A program made the translations under genes and the position numbers. The notes under the pieces are model-generated. The model saw nothing but the letters and a program-made list of their open reading frames with translations. It did no database searches and was not told the origin of the DNA. A stretch of 64,000 nt of DNA, from contig CAJNDS010002127.1 in NCBI GenBank assembly GCA_905221605.1, forward strand, positions 507,149 to 571,148, in the 5' to 3' direction. This stretch comes from Symbiodinium natans. Taxonomy: Eukaryota > Sar > Dinophyceae > Suessiales > Symbiodiniaceae. This document shows positions 8,432 to 20,695 of the stretch, piece by piece (within the stretch, counting starts at the first letter, position 1; each line of letters begins with the position of its first letter).

Positions 8432-10259
8432 CTACGCACACGCCCGCAGCGCCTTGGGCCTTAGTTTAGCAGAATATCCACTTTCGAGGATGCGAAGCAA
8501 TGCCTCGTTGTCCTGGTAAAATGTCACAAGAATCGTAGTTTGCAACAACTCCTCCAAAAGAGCCTGGACATTGAGGGTCTCTCCGAAGAGTGCAGATGCT
8601 ATTACACTGGCCTCAGCTTCAGGCATACTCTGGGCTACCGAGCTCTGCTTGTTAGACTGCCAGAAAATTGGGAATCTACCGCTACCCGCGGTGATCTCAA
8701 TGAACACTCCGGATGCTGACTTAGCCGTGAAAGGACAGGTGGCAAAATCGAAACTTGTAAAAACTGACAACGTGGGCGGCGTCATGTTGCGATCATATGC
8801 ACGTCGTGGGTGGCATGTGTGTATGACACTAACCTAAATAGCTGCTTATCCTCCCACCTAACCACTGAGTGACACGCGTGGCGAGATGCGACGCAGCAAA
8901 CATGACGTCGGCTCTGCAGAGCCGGGCGTACCACAACGCCTTCATCAGTATGTTGGACGCAGTCCCATGGAGCTGGCCTTCAACCGCCAGATCCTCATCG
9001 GCGATGGCGCTCTCTGCAAGGCTAGGTGCGGGGACTCTCTTAAGTCGGGTTAGGTCAATGCCGGTTAGGTCACAAAAAGCATCAAAGGCCTGCTCCGCCA
9101 TTTGGCGCCGAAGAGTTGTTGCAGCTGGGCTGCGAATGATCGAATGAAGTGGGCCTAAAACGCGAATGTCGAATGAAGTCGGCCTAAAACTCGAACTCCT
9201 TCAGCACCAATGATAAACTTCTGGGTCTAGATTTACGTGGGCCCTTAACTTTTCCCAAAATGGCTTGCGAAGACTTTCTTTTCCGGCCAACGACAAATCG
9301 TCAACGTAAATGCTTAAGAAAAGGGTGGATACCTGAGCCTCAAACGGACAATTACTGGGATACGCAGGCCTTTCACGACCAGTACCTTAGCTAAATGCTG
9401 CTGCCACAGGCGGCTGTCTTTTGGATGGCTGTACAAAAATTTTCTTAAACGAACCGCTAACATCACACGTTCACCCAACCCTTCAGTCCAGCCAGGGAGC
9501 CATAGCTCCTTCGGAAGAATCACAAAGGTTTCCCTTTTTAACTCGCTCTGAAGATACACCTGCGCGGCATCCGAGCATGATACGGCGTGCCCTGGGAGAC
9601 AGCCGTACCAGAGGCTCACGTTGAAGGCTATCAGAGCGGTTGGCATGGTTGCTGTGTCAGTGAACAAAACCAGGTCATTATGTTGATCAAGGAACCTATC
9701 TCCACGCTAGACGATCCTGCCTTTGTACTTTGGGTATTGCACATCGAGCTCTGCGTGTTTGACACCACGCAATGTGAGGAGCTCAGCAACATGGACCTTC
9801 TTTCCTTCGGCCATAGCAGTTTGTTGCAGTTGTTGTAGAGCAGTGACTGTGCTGTCATCCCAAGTCTTGTTGTCAGGCAAGCCTTTGGTTTCTGAATGGC
9901 CCCCAGCGTGTCGGCATTGATGGACCACTCGCGAGGTTTGACCAGAGCGCTCTCTCAACTGAAACATCGGGCACATGACTGTAGTAATGCGCAACAACAT
10001 TACTAAAGGGTATACCAACCGGAATCGCCGGAATCTCTCGCAACTGAACCCTCAACTCTCTCGTGCTCATGATCGCCAGAGCACACACGGGTAGGACTCC
10101 TCTAGCAACTCTAGCAGGCGCCGGCAGTTTGAAGCGATGGTCCATGGGTTCTTGACTGCTCCTGACCGGCAGGCCGCACCAAGTGAGCAAACCGTGCACG
10201 TTGAGTGCCTGCAATCCGTGCTTGGCAGCAAATTCTTTCCACTCCGGAAGCCCCGACAT
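8432..10259 (-). pseudogene. decayed Ty1/copia pol (RT and RNase H), minus strand
   Basis: Read on the minus strand, pieces of one pol gene follow in order but in shifting frames. A segment ending in KYKGRIV (about 9710-10018) matches the copia RT entry KxKGRxV. RT palm remnants CSDAAQVYLQSEL and LRKFLYSHPKDSRLWQQHL lie at about 9314-9667. The end of RT, ILMKALWYARLCRADVMFAA, is at about 8829-9101. RNase H remnants FWQSNKQSSVAQSMPEAEAS and YQDNEALLRIL are at 8432-8785. Stops and frameshifts separate the pieces and the catalytic motif C was not seen intact. It is a dead copy, older than the two copia elements further right. Confidence 0.65.
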
Positions 10260-11386
10260 GGCAGACGATGTTGGCTCTCAAAGTCTATTCTATCCCGTTA
10301 GCGATGACTTCATCGGGTCCTGCGGTCATGCTCGGAAAGCTCAGACGTGGGTGTGAAAACTGCAACGGTGGGTTCATCAGCTTCTGTTGCTGCGTGCTCG
10401 GGCTCGGGGACTAGGTCGATGGGGTCGTCAGAGGAACCGCTGTCAGCGGAACCACTGGGCTTACTGCCAGCCGCAGCACGGACTCAGAAGTTGGAGGTTC
10501 ACTATAGCCCCTGCCAGTGAGGATGTGGGATCGAGGGCCGATGGGGCTCCAGCACTTCTGTTGAGCGCAGACTTTGCGGCCTTAATCAAACCATCGAAGC
10601 GAGCCTTGCAAATCGGGAAGTGCATCTCAGAGTCAAACGAACAAGCAGGCTTTGCAACCAGGCGTTGCTCCAAAACGAATCAAAGGTTTTGTCATCCACA
10701 ATGCTAAAAAAGGACATCAAGGTATTCTATCGCCATCATCTCAGGCTGCGTGAACTCAGATAAAGCTTGCTCGGCCGCGACATATAACGGAAGCACAGAG
10801 TTGCCAAGAGGTCGTGCAGCGCTCAACTCTCGGCAGCCTCTGACATGAATATGGTGGCGGCTTTAGGGCAATACGAGATGGGGCAGCCCCCTAGACCCTG
10901 ATGCTCGGAATGAGGAGATGCCTGACGCACGCGCCTGGCAGAAGCGCTTGCAGGTACACTGACAGGGGTCGCAGATGCAAGGTTTAGGGTTGTGGGTTTT
11001 GCCGCAAGGATTTGAGTTTCAGTCTAAGGTGTGGGTGAAAATACGGGGACAGTGGATGCATAAAGTTGGGCTCTTCAGTGTTTATGACTGCTGATCGGGC
11101 GGGTCTTCTCCAAGCCAAGGTGCAACACAGCAAGACTAGAACTGTACATGGTTGCCGTGAAAGGTCGAGTAAACGGATGCTTTCTGTTGGTCATCTCAGC
11201 CGAAGAACTTTGCAGGCTTAGAGTTGAAAGTTTGCGGTTGTCGGCTTAGGCTTGTGGACTACGACAGAGAGATTTTCAAGACGTCGGCGTTGTATGTGTG
11301 CTGAGGGCGCCCTAAGGGCGACCGACTACCCTAGCAGGCATGTGCCATCGTAGTGCACATCCATGCGGAGAGTCAGGAAAATTGGG
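10260..11386. other. no supported gene; isolated telomere-like repeats
   Basis: Only short frames without recognisable motifs and a few telomere-like words (GGTTTAGGGTTG near 10980) are present. Confidence 0.4.
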
Positions 11387-12054
11387 TTACCCCACAAAGA
11401 GCAAACAATGCGAAAGCATCGCTCGAAGAATCTGAAACGGCCGCAAATTGTGGGCTGCAGCTAGAAGGCTCAGTTCGTCTCCCCATGTGCCTTGCTGCTG
11501 CAGGTTCTGCAGGTAGAGGTTGTAGCGACCCTGGAATCGTCCCATCAACCTGTCAGGGGAGTCAGGTAGGCGACCATGGCTTTGCGGAGGGCTTCTGCCG
11601 TCATTGGCGCGCAGGCGGAGTACACCAAAGCCTGGCCGATTCCCCCCCTGCCCTGCTGCTACTCCCAAGCGCCAAAGTCCTTGCAAGTGGCAAACTCCTT
11701 CGCATGCCTCCTCCTGATGTTCTTCTCATTCTTGTTCTCATTGTGTTCACCCACTTGCATTTTGTCCATGTCGGGCAAGCGGTAAAAAATCCACTGCTTT
11801 GTGCACTCCCTGCACTCCGTACACGAGGCTACCAATGCCGGCTTCTTCTGAATGGATGACGTCGTCAAGGCTCTGTGCAGAATGCCTTTTTGACGGAGCC
11901 ATGTCAGTGCGACACCCCGTAAACTGGCAGCTCTACTTGCTCCGAGTCCTGCCAAGCTTTGCGCTTTCGTCCACGTGTAGTCACGGCCATCTTGAAGGAA
12001 TGCGTACACAAGCCTTGGGGAAAGAAATATTATAGACACAAGCCACAGCCTCAC
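11387..12054 (-). pseudogene. OTU-type cysteine protease relic
   Basis: On the minus strand one frame reads YLQNLQQQGTWGDELSLLAA followed by AHNLRPFQIL. This resembles the region before the catalytic His of OTU deubiquitinase-like domains (YLxxMxxxGTWGDxxxLxAxA). Just upstream, in another frame, GIGQALVYSACAPMTAEALR and KAMVAYL look like the preceding OTU helices, so a frameshift separates them. Upstream again (to 12054) a charged frame ends in EFATCKDFGAWE. The catalytic Cys region was not identified. It is most likely a broken copy of a dinoflagellate OTU-domain gene. Confidence 0.4.
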
Positions 12055-12589
12055 AGTGCGGGAACAACCTTTAACACTAATGCATGTGACTCGTCTCTAT
12101 AGTGACTCTAGTTTGTGGCTAATGCATGTGACCCGTCTCTGGTACGTGGTGGGAATGCCGGAGCCACGGTGCACAGGTCGCCAAACACGTTTGCAAGTCT
12201 CAGGTTGCAAGATTAGGGGTTTAGGGTTTTTTGTGGTTCAGGGTTTGGGATTCAGATCACGTGTCTCAGCCATGCTTTTTGTGCTCCAGTCACAACCCAT
12301 GGCTGCTGGTTAAAGAATAGGTAAGACACCAAGTTACACTGGTTTCTGGACTCCTAAACCGTGAACACGAAACCCTAAGTTGAGAAGTGTCGAGAACCGC
12401 TGATCCGCAGCACACCCCTTCGAGCTCGAAACCCACATTTCGAACCCTAAGCCTCAAACTTTAAGTCCTCAAGTCCGAGGCCACACCCTTTTTAACCCTC
12501 ACCTCTGTTCGAGGCCCGGACCATGGAGCACCAAGACCACCAGCCGTAGATCAGAGAGGCACTAGGAATGGAACCCCAAGACTCCGAAG

Positions 12590-12865
12590 CCTTGCGAAAC
12601 AATCAACTCCAAAGTTAATTCCTCTCGGAGGACCCCAAGTAAACAATTAAATCCAGAGCTAATTCCCCTCAAAGAGCACTTAAAAAACAATGAAACCCAG
12701 AGTTAATTGTCAGGATAGGGGTCTGGAACAGGACCCGCTATTATCTCCAGAGTTAATAGCTTTCCTTGCTACACTTGTTGAGAACAATTAAATCCAGAGT
12801 TAACTTTCAGGACAGGGGGTTGAACAACACCAGAACCCGAAACAACCAACTACAGAGTTAATGTT
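12590..12865 (+). repeat. imperfect tandem repeat with CCAGAGTTAATT core
   Basis: Six diverged copies of AACAATTAAATCCAGAGTTA-type units lie about 30-70 bp apart. No coding potential was seen. Confidence 0.5.
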
Positions 12866-13284
12866 TTAAACTCTTGTTTTCAGTGTTTTTCGGTCAGGGT
12901 TTAGGGCTCTGGAGGCTAGAGACAAATTCTTGTCATTGCATGGGGACTGCAAGGAGTTCAGCAGAGGCGCTGATCTGCAGCACAAGCTCCGGGAAGTACC
13001 GCAGGTGTTGCCTGAACTAAACCCTAAAACCCTAAACCCTATAAACCCTACACCCAAAAAACCCTAAATCACAGCTTTTGAACCCCAACCGCTCTCCAGG
13101 GGTGCCAATTGGTCCAAGCGACTGTGGTGCCTGCGTCAGAGCTCGAATTGGTGAAGGCTTGCTTGTAAACATGGCCACAGGGCTTAAGGTTTGGGGTTTA
13201 GAGTAGGTTGTGGACAAGAATTTGGCAATTCCTTAAGCTTCTGTATGAAAGCCTCTGTAAATAATCGCTTCCCCTAATACAAAA

Positions 13285-13528
13285 CCCCCCCCCCTAATTT
13301 TAAATATTATTTTCCCCGGACCCTCCCGGCACCCAGCCCAATACTAAACCTGTTTGAGAGGGGGGGGGGGGGGGGGTTGAGGGCCTTCGCCTTCGGATTT
13401 CAGGTTTTAGGGTTGGTTTTTGCGGTTTCAGGGTTTTGGCCCCCCCCTAATTTTAAATATTTTTCCGGCCCAGACGAATTTTAATATTAGGGGGGGGGGG
13501 GGAGGTTTTAATATTAGGGGGAGGGGAT
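13285..13528. repeat. poly-C / AT / poly-G direct and inverted repeats
   Basis: CCCCCCCTAATTTTAAATAT occurs at about 13288 and again at 13441. Its near-complement AATTTTAATATTAGGGGGG follows at about 13477-13500 and once more, in shortened form, at 13506-13520. A separate G-run (13360-13376) lies between. Confidence 0.55.
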
Positions 13529-13539
13529 TATTGAGACAC

Positions 13540-16500
13540 CTGTATTGGCCGGATCCACTTATCAGGCTGCATGAACCTAAAAGGGTTTATGCGGCTGGGG
13601 TGTAGGGTTTAGGGTAGTTTGTGGTTCATATACCAGAAAAGGACTAGAGTAGCATGGAGTAGGTCCCACAATTGTTGCATTCATTTGGCCCCCAATGTGC
13701 TCAACACTTCAGTTCTCGAGTCTTAAGCGCTCAGCCTATACTCCAGCAGCCAATCTGACAGCCCCAGGCAACCCCAACCGGAACAGTTGCTGCTGGGTCG
13801 CTTGAAGTGGTGGCGGTCTTTGTGGCCGAACTGGTGATGGTTGATGTGATCGTCGACGATCCTCGCGTGCTCCATGTGCAAGACTGTGTAACAGACATGC
13901 TCAGCTTCAACAGTTGCAGGAACCAAGATTTTCGGCGTCCCCTACTTACTTAGAATGGGCAAATTTGCCCGGCAAATTGGGCAGTGTATGTTCTACATAT
14001 GTTTCTATGCGTGGGGTAGGTCCCCCAATTGTTGCATTCATTTGGCCCCCAATATGCTCAACACTTCAGTTCTCGAGTCTTAAGCTCTCAGCCTACATTC
14101 CAGCAGCCAATCTGAAAGCCCCAGGTAACCCCAACCGGAACAATTGCTGCTGCGTCGCTTGAAGTGGTGGCAGTCTTTGTGGCCGAACTGGTGATGGTTG
14201 ATGTGATCGTCACCGAACCTCGCGTGCTCCATGTGCAAGACGGCGCAACAGACATGCTCAGCTTCAACAGCTGCAGGAACCAAGATTTTCGGCGCCCCCT
14301 ACTTACTTAGAATGGGCATGTTGGGCAGTGTATGTTCTACATATGTTTCTATGCATACATTTAGGGCTTCCAAGGGAACAGTATTGGCAATTGGCTTAAG
14401 CTCCTGTATGAAAGCCTCTGGTAAATATTGAGACACCTGTATTGGCCGGATACATTTATCAGGCTGCGTGAACCTAAAAGGGTTTATGCGGCTGGGGTGT
14501 AGGGTTTAGGGTAGTTTGTGGTTCATATACCAGAAAAGGACTAGAGTAGCATGGTATAGGTCCCACAATTGTTGCATTCATTTTGCCCCCAATGTGCTCA
14601 ACACTTCAGTTCTCGAGTCTTAAGCGCTCAGCCTATACTCCAGCAGCCAATCTGACAGCCCCAGGCAACCCCAACCGGAACAGTTGCTGCTGGGTCGCTT
14701 GAAGTGGTGGCGGTCTTTGTGGCCGAACTGGTTATGGTTGATGTGATCGTCGACGATCCTCGCGTGCTCCCTGTGCAAGACTGTGCAACAGACATGCTCA
14801 GCTTCAACAGTTGCAGGAACCAAGATTTTTGGCGTCCCCTACTTACTTAGAATGGGCAAATTTGCCCGGCAAATTGGGCAGTGTATGTTCTACATATGTT
14901 TCTATGCGTGGGGTAGGTCCCCCAATTGTTGCATTCATTTGGCCCCCAATATGCTCAACACTTCAGTTCTCGAGTCTTAAGCTCTCAGCCTATATTCCAG
15001 CAGCCAATCTGAAAGCCTCAGGTATCCCCAACCGGAACAATTGCTGCTGCGTCGCTTGAAGTGGTGGCAGTCTTTGTGGCCGAACTGGTGATGGTTGATG
15101 TGATCGTCACCGAACCTCGCGTGCTCCATGTGCAAGACGGCGCAACAGACATGCTCAGCTTCAACAGCTGCAGGAACCAAGATTTTCGGCGCCCCCTACT
15201 TACTTAGAATGGGCATGTTGGGCAGTGTATGTTCTACATATGTTTCTATGCATACATTTAGGGCTTCCAAGGGAACAGTATTGGCAATTGGCTTAAGCTC
15301 CTGTATGAAAGCCTCTGGTAAATATTGAGACACCTGTATTGGCCGGATACATGTATCAGGCTGCGTGAACCTAAAAGGGTTTATGCGGCTGGGGTGTAGG
15401 GTTTAGGGTAGTTTGTGGTTCATATACCAGAAAAGGACTAGAGTAGCATGGGGTAGGTCCCACAATTGTTGCATTCATTTGGCCCCCAATGTGCTCAACA
15501 CTTCAGTTCTCGAGTCTTAAGCGCTCAGCCTATACTCCAGCAGCCAATCTGACAGCCCCAGGCAACCCCAACCGGAACAGTTGCTGCTGGGTCGCTTGAA
15601 GTGGTGGCGGTCTTTGTGGCCGAACTGGTGATGGTTGATGTGATCGTCGACGATCCTCGCGTGCTCCCTGTGCAAGACTGTGCAACAGACATGCTCAGCT
15701 TCAACAGTTGCAGGAACCAAGATTTTCGGCGTCCCATACTTACTTAGAATGGGCATGTTGGGCAGAGTATGTTCTACATATGTTTCTATGCATACATTTA
15801 GGGCTTCCAAGGGAACAGTATTGGAAAGTGGCTTAAGCTCCTGTATGAAAGCCTCTGGCAATGATTGAGGCACCTCTATTGGCCGGATCCATTTATCAGG
15901 TTGCATGAACCCTGAAAGGGTCTATGCGGCTGGGGTGCAGGGTTTAGGGTAGTTTGTGGTTCATATACTAGGAATGGACTAGAGTAGCATGGGGTAGGCC
16001 CCACACTTGTTGCATTCATTTGGCCCCCAATGTGCTCAACACTTCAGTTCTCGAGTCTTAAGCTCTCAGCCTATACTCCAGCAGCCAATCTGACAGCCCC
16101 AGGTAACCCCAACCGGAACAATTGCTGCTGGGTCGCTTGAAGTGGTGGCAGCCTTTGTGGCCGAACTGGTGATGGTTGATGTGATCGTCGACGATCCTCG
16201 CGTGCTCCATGTGCAAGAGGGCGCAACAGACATGCTCAGCTGACAGTTTGTGGGTTTCCTGTTGAGGCTTCGGGACTTCGGGCGTCAAAAGCTGCAGGAC
16301 CAAGATTTTCGGTGTCCCCTGTGTATGTTCTACATATGTTTCTATGCATACATTTAGGGCTTCCAAGGGAACAGTATTGGAAAGTGGCTTAAGCTCCTGT
16401 ATGAAAGCCCCTGGTAAATATTGAGACACCTCTATTGGCCGGATCCATTTATCAGGTTGCATGAACCTAAAAGGGTTTATGCGGCTGGGGTGTAGGGTTT

Positions 16501-17990
16501 AGGGTAGTTTGTGGTTCATATACCAGAAATGGAATAGAGTAGCATGGAGTAGGTCCCACAATTGTTGCATTCATTTGGCCCCCAATGTGCTCAACACTTC
16601 AGTTCTCGAGTCTTAAGCTCTCAGCCTATACTCCAGCAGCCAATCTGACAGCCCCAGGTAACCCCAACCGGAACAGTTGCTGCTGGGTCGCTTGAAGTGG
16701 TGGCGGTCTTTGTGGCCGAACTGGTGATGGTTGATGTGATCGTCACCGAACCTCGCGTGCTCCATGTGCAAGACGGCGCAGCAGACATGCTCAGCTTCAA
16801 CAGCTGCGGGAACCAAGATTTTCGGTGCCCCCTAATTACTTACTTAGAATGGGCATGTTGGGCAGTGTATGTTCTACATTTGTTATATATGCATACATTT
16901 AGGGCTTCCAAGGGAACAGTATTGGAAAGTGGCTTAAGCTCCTGTATGAAAGCCCCTGGGAATTATTGAGACACCTCTATTGGCCGGATCCATTTATCAG
17001 GTTGCATGAACCTAAAAGGGTTTATGCGGCTGGGGTGTAGGGTTTAGGGTAGTTTGTGGTTCATATACCAGAAATGGACTAGAGTAGCATGGAGTAGGTC
17101 CCACAATTGTTGCATTCATTTGGCCCCCCAATGTGCTCAACACTTCAGTTCTCGAGTCTTAAGCTCTCAGCCTATACTCCAGCAGCCAATCTGACAGCCC
17201 CAGGTAACCCCAACCGGAACAGTTGCTGCTGGGTCGCTTGAAGTGGTGGCGGTCTTTGTGGCCGAACTGGTGATGGTTGATGTGATCGTCACCGAACCTC
17301 GCGTGCTCCATGTGCAAGACGGCGCAGCAGACATTCTCAGCTTCAACAGCTGCAGGAACCAAGATTTTCGGTGCCCCCTACTTACTTAGAATGGGCATGT
17401 TGGGCAGTGTATGTTCTACATTTGTTATATATGCATACATTTAAGGGCTTCCACGGGAACAGTATTGGCAATTGGTTTAAGCTCCTGTATGAAAGTCTCT
17501 GGTAAATATTGAGACACCTGTATTGGCCGGATACATTTATCAGGCTGCGTGAACCTAAAAGGGTTTATGCGGCTGGGGTGTAGTATACCAGAAATGGACT
17601 AGAGTAGCATGGGGGGGTAGGTCCGCCAATTGTTGCATTCATTTAGCCCCCAATGTGCTCAACACTCCAGTTCTCGAGTCTTAAGCTCTCAGCCTATACT
17701 CCAGCAGCCCATCTGACAGCCCCAGGTAACCTCGACCGGAAACAAATGCTGCTGGGTCGCTTGAAGTGGTGGATGTTCTGGAAGTGGCAGTCTTTGTGGC
17801 CGAACTGGTGAGAGAAAGAGAAGTGGTTGATGTGATCGTCGACGATCCTCGCGTGCTCCATGTGCAAGATGGCGCAACAGACATGCTCAGCTTCACAGTT
17901 TCTGGGGTTCCTGTTTGAGGCTTTGGGACTTCGGGCGTCAAAGGCTGCAGGAACCAAGATTTTCGGCTTCCAGGCGGGCGTTCAACCCTG
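13540..17990. repeat. 4.4-kb tandem array of 357- and ~540-bp units (higher-order)
   Basis: Nine copies of one unit are present. Start-to-start spacing follows 357, 540, 357, 540, 541, 555, 546 and 522 bp, so the first part is an 897-bp composite (short plus long unit) repeated. Long units contain GGGTGTAGGGTTTAGGGTAG and the shared core contains CCCAATGTGCTCAACACTTC (or the AATATG variant). Later copies carry small insertions (for example near 16240 and 17895). On the minus strand every copy keeps a 60-130 codon open frame with HINHHQFGHK, which may be the relic of a real exon. Confidence 0.8.
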
Positions 17991-18671
17991 GCAAAGATCA
18001 AGACGAGGCCACGAGTGAACAAAGAACCGAGGGAAACATGGGGAGGGGCCTACTTATTCAGGATGGGCATGTTGGGCAGTGTGCGTTCCACATGTGTTGT
18101 GTATGCATACATTTAGGGCGTCTAAGGGAACAGTAACCTGAATTGAGTTTAAGATGCTCGTAAGGGTCGCTGTTGACGTTGCCCCTGCCTGGCAGCCGCG
18201 CTGCATCCGAACCCACAATTCTAGGGCTTATGGCATATGGTTCAAAGAACAATAACCATCTTGTCATGAGGGTATCCTTGGTGTGAGTTCCATAACAGAG
18301 CCAAGAATGCAACAAAGGCAAAAGTTTAGTTCGGGGAAGAGGGCCTTTTTCTCACTGTATCCGAAGATCTTTCGGAGGGCTTTCGCTTGAATTTGAATGG
18401 GGGTGGCCATAGTTGGGCAAGTGTGCTGGAAGTAGGTCTGCCGCATTGAGCTGGGGATTTGCTGTGCCGCCACGAGTAACATTCGGGGGGGTGGTTGCGC
18501 AGTTGGTTTGCTGCATTTTGCTGCCTTTTGTGCTACTGCATATGAATGGGGACTCGCTCTTTTGGTATTGCCTGACCTGCCTTCACCCTAGCCGATGCGT
18601 TCTCACAGATGTTGCTCGAAGTTGCATTGTTCTCGTGCGAAGACCTCCTCTGAAGTCCAGTCAGGTAGCAT
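17991..18671. other. no supported gene
   Basis: The region follows the tandem array and shares the array's GGGCATGTTGGGCAGTGT word at its left edge. No coding motif was found. Confidence 0.35.
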
Positions 18672-18870
18672 GTGCTAAAGGCTGCAAGCACGAGCACAAC
18701 GGCAACAGCAAAATCATCGACCACAATATCAAGGACATTAACATCAACCGCCTCCACGTCATCGCCGTCATTTTCGTCAATATCAACAACATCCACATCA
18801 ACGACGTCACAGTCGTCAGTGTCAATGACAACAACATCATCTACGTCAGCAACAGGGACGTCAACATCGC
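18672..18870. repeat. minisatellite of ACATCAACGTC-like words
   Basis: An imperfect short repeat gives a Ser/Thr-rich product on one strand and an Asp/Val-rich product on the other. Both are consequences of the repeat, so no gene is called. Confidence 0.45.
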
Positions 18871-19369
18871 TTAGCACAGATTGCGCCCTGCGGGGGTGTT
18901 TGGGGATCCTGGGGTTGGGGCCGAGATCTTTGCGTGTGAAACTGTTGGTGGCGATGCCTGCGCGAAGAACACTCTTTGTTGGAACATGAACTTGGAAAAA
19001 TGAACATTACCTTCAATCCCGCCGGACACCGCCAGCCTACTTTCTGGGCTCGTGTGGTAAAGCAAAGGTCCAACTCGGTATACAATTTTGTTGCTGAAAT
19101 GTCTGTCACTGAAACATGCTGACCCCCTCAAGCCGCAAGTCGGCAGCGCAATTCCATTCCATGGCGGTATACATTTGCAAGTCGCACTTTGCACTAACTT
19201 AAGTCAGATTTCGGAATGCCCTCGGGGGGAAGGTCTGCAAGCATAAGCAAACTTCGGTGGTGATTCAAGAGCCACAGCCACACCGACGAGAGTTGCATGC
19301 GCCTTGTCTCATGCCCGGGACTACAAACTAACCGCTGAGGGATTCTGAGGGACGATTGAAAAACACTGT

Positions 19370-20695
19370 TCACACTGAAGCAGGCACCTCGAACGACACA
19401 CTGCTGGAGTCTCCACCACTCAAAGAATCACCCCAAGTCACCACGGTGCCGTCCGTCTTCTTGGCGGCGAAGGCATACCAGGTGGCGTAGATCACGTCCA
19501 CATCGGTCAGCTGGCCGCTCACGCTGCTGGAGTCTCCACCATAAGAAGGATTACCCCAAGTCACTACGCTGCCGTTTGTCTTCTTGGCGGCGAAGGCAAA
19601 CCAGGTGGCGTAGATCACGTCCACATCGGTCAGCTGGCCGCTCACGCTGCTGGAGTCTCCACCATAAGAAGAACCACCCCAAGTCACTACGCTGCCGTCT
19701 GTCTTCTTAGCGGCGAAGGCCTGCTGGGTGGCGTAGATCACGTCCACATCGGTCAGCTGGCCGCTCACGCTGCTGGAGTCTCCACCACCATAAGAAGCAC
19801 CCCAAGTCACTACGCTGCCGTCTGTCTTCTTGGCGGCGAAGGCCACACTGTTGGCGTAGATCACGTCCACATCGGTCAGCTGGCCGCTCACGCTGCTGGA
19901 GTTTCCACCACAACAAGAAGCACCCCAAGTCACTACGCTGCCGTCTGTCTTCTTCGCGGCGAAGGCCTGCTGGGTGGCGTAGATCACGTCCACATCGGTC
20001 AGCTGGCCGCTCACGCTGCTGGAGTCTCCACCATCATGAAAATCACCCCAAGTCACTACGCTGCCGTCTGTCTTCTTGGCGGCGAAGGCAAACCAGGTGG
20101 CGTAGATCACGTCCACATCGGTCAGCTGGCCGCTCACGCTGCTGGAGTCTCCACCATGAGAAGAACCACCCCAAGTCACTACGCTGCCGTCTGTCTTCTT
20201 GGCGGCGAAGGCCCGCTCGGTGGAGTAGATCACGTCCACATCGGTCAGCTGGCCGCTCACGCTGCTGGAGTCTCCACCATCAGAATGAGCCCAAGCCACT
20301 ACGCTGCCGTCTGTCTTCTTGGCGGCGAAGGCATACAGGGTGGCGTAGATCACGTCCACATCGGTCAGCTGGCCGCTCACGCTGCTGGAGTTTCCACTAT
20401 AAAAAGAAGCACCCCAAGTCACTACGCTGCCGTCTGTCTTCTTGGCGGCGAAGGCATACTGGGTGGCGTAGATCACGTCCACATCCGTCAGCTGGCCGCT
20501 CACGCTGCTGGAGTCTCCACCACAACAAGAAGCACCCCAAGTCACTACGCTGCCGTCTGTCTTCTTGGCGGCGAAGGCCACACTGTTGGAGTAGATCACG
20601 TCAGCTTGGCCGGCTAAACTGAAGAACTGCTCCCCGCGAACGGCCAGCAGAACTCGAAAGGCGAAGGAAGCGAAGGAGAAGGGCGAAGCTATCAT
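19370..20695 (-). CDS. RCC1-like repeat protein with ten near-identical units
   Basis: The 441-residue frame starts at ATG 20695 with a hydrophobic N-terminus (MIASPFSFASFAFRVLLAVR), possibly a signal peptide. It is followed by ten units of about 39-40 residues with the pattern AFAAKKTDGSVVTWG-x3-GGDSSSVSGQLTDVDVIYA. DGSVVTWG is the core of RCC1/beta-propeller-type repeats that are common in dinoflagellate gene models. The units are almost identical in DNA sequence (about 117 bp), so they arose by recent tandem duplication. The differences gather at two places: two or three residues before AFAAKK and three after VTWG. The C-terminus leaves the repeat with FEVPASV. Interaction or regulatory roles are known for RCC1 proteins; the role here is unknown. 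The antisense frame is a shadow. Confidence 0.7.
   Translation of the reverse strand: MIASPFSFASFAFRVLLAVRGEQFFSLAGQADVIYSNSVAFAAKKTDGSVVTWGASCCGGDSSSVSGQLTDVDVIYATQYAFAAKKTDGSVVTWGASFYSGNSSSVSGQLTDVDVIYATLYAFAAKKTDGSVVAWAHSDGGDSSSVSGQLTDVDVIYSTERAFAAKKTDGSVVTWGGSSHGGDSSSVSGQLTDVDVIYATWFAFAAKKTDGSVVTWGDFHDGGDSSSVSGQLTDVDVIYATQQAFAAKKTDGSVVTWGASCCGGNSSSVSGQLTDVDVIYANSVAFAAKKTDGSVVTWGASYGGGDSSSVSGQLTDVDVIYATQQAFAAKKTDGSVVTWGGSSYGGDSSSVSGQLTDVDVIYATWFAFAAKKTNGSVVTWGNPSYGGDSSSVSGQLTDVDVIYATWYAFAAKKTDGTVVTWGDSLSGGDSSSVSFEVPASV

Noticed and set aside
13540..17990. CRISPR-like regularity
   Set aside because: Units are 357-555 bp with no short direct repeats and unique spacers, and the genome is eukaryotic.
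18533..18877. Asp/Val-rich 114-codon minus-strand frame and Ser/Thr-rich plus-strand frame
   Set aside because: Both arise from the same short repeat and show no independent coding evidence.
20036..20617. A plus-strand repeat protein (SHYAAVCLLGGEG units)
   Set aside because: It is the exact antisense of the RCC1-like gene, whose DGSVVTWG motif is recognisable.
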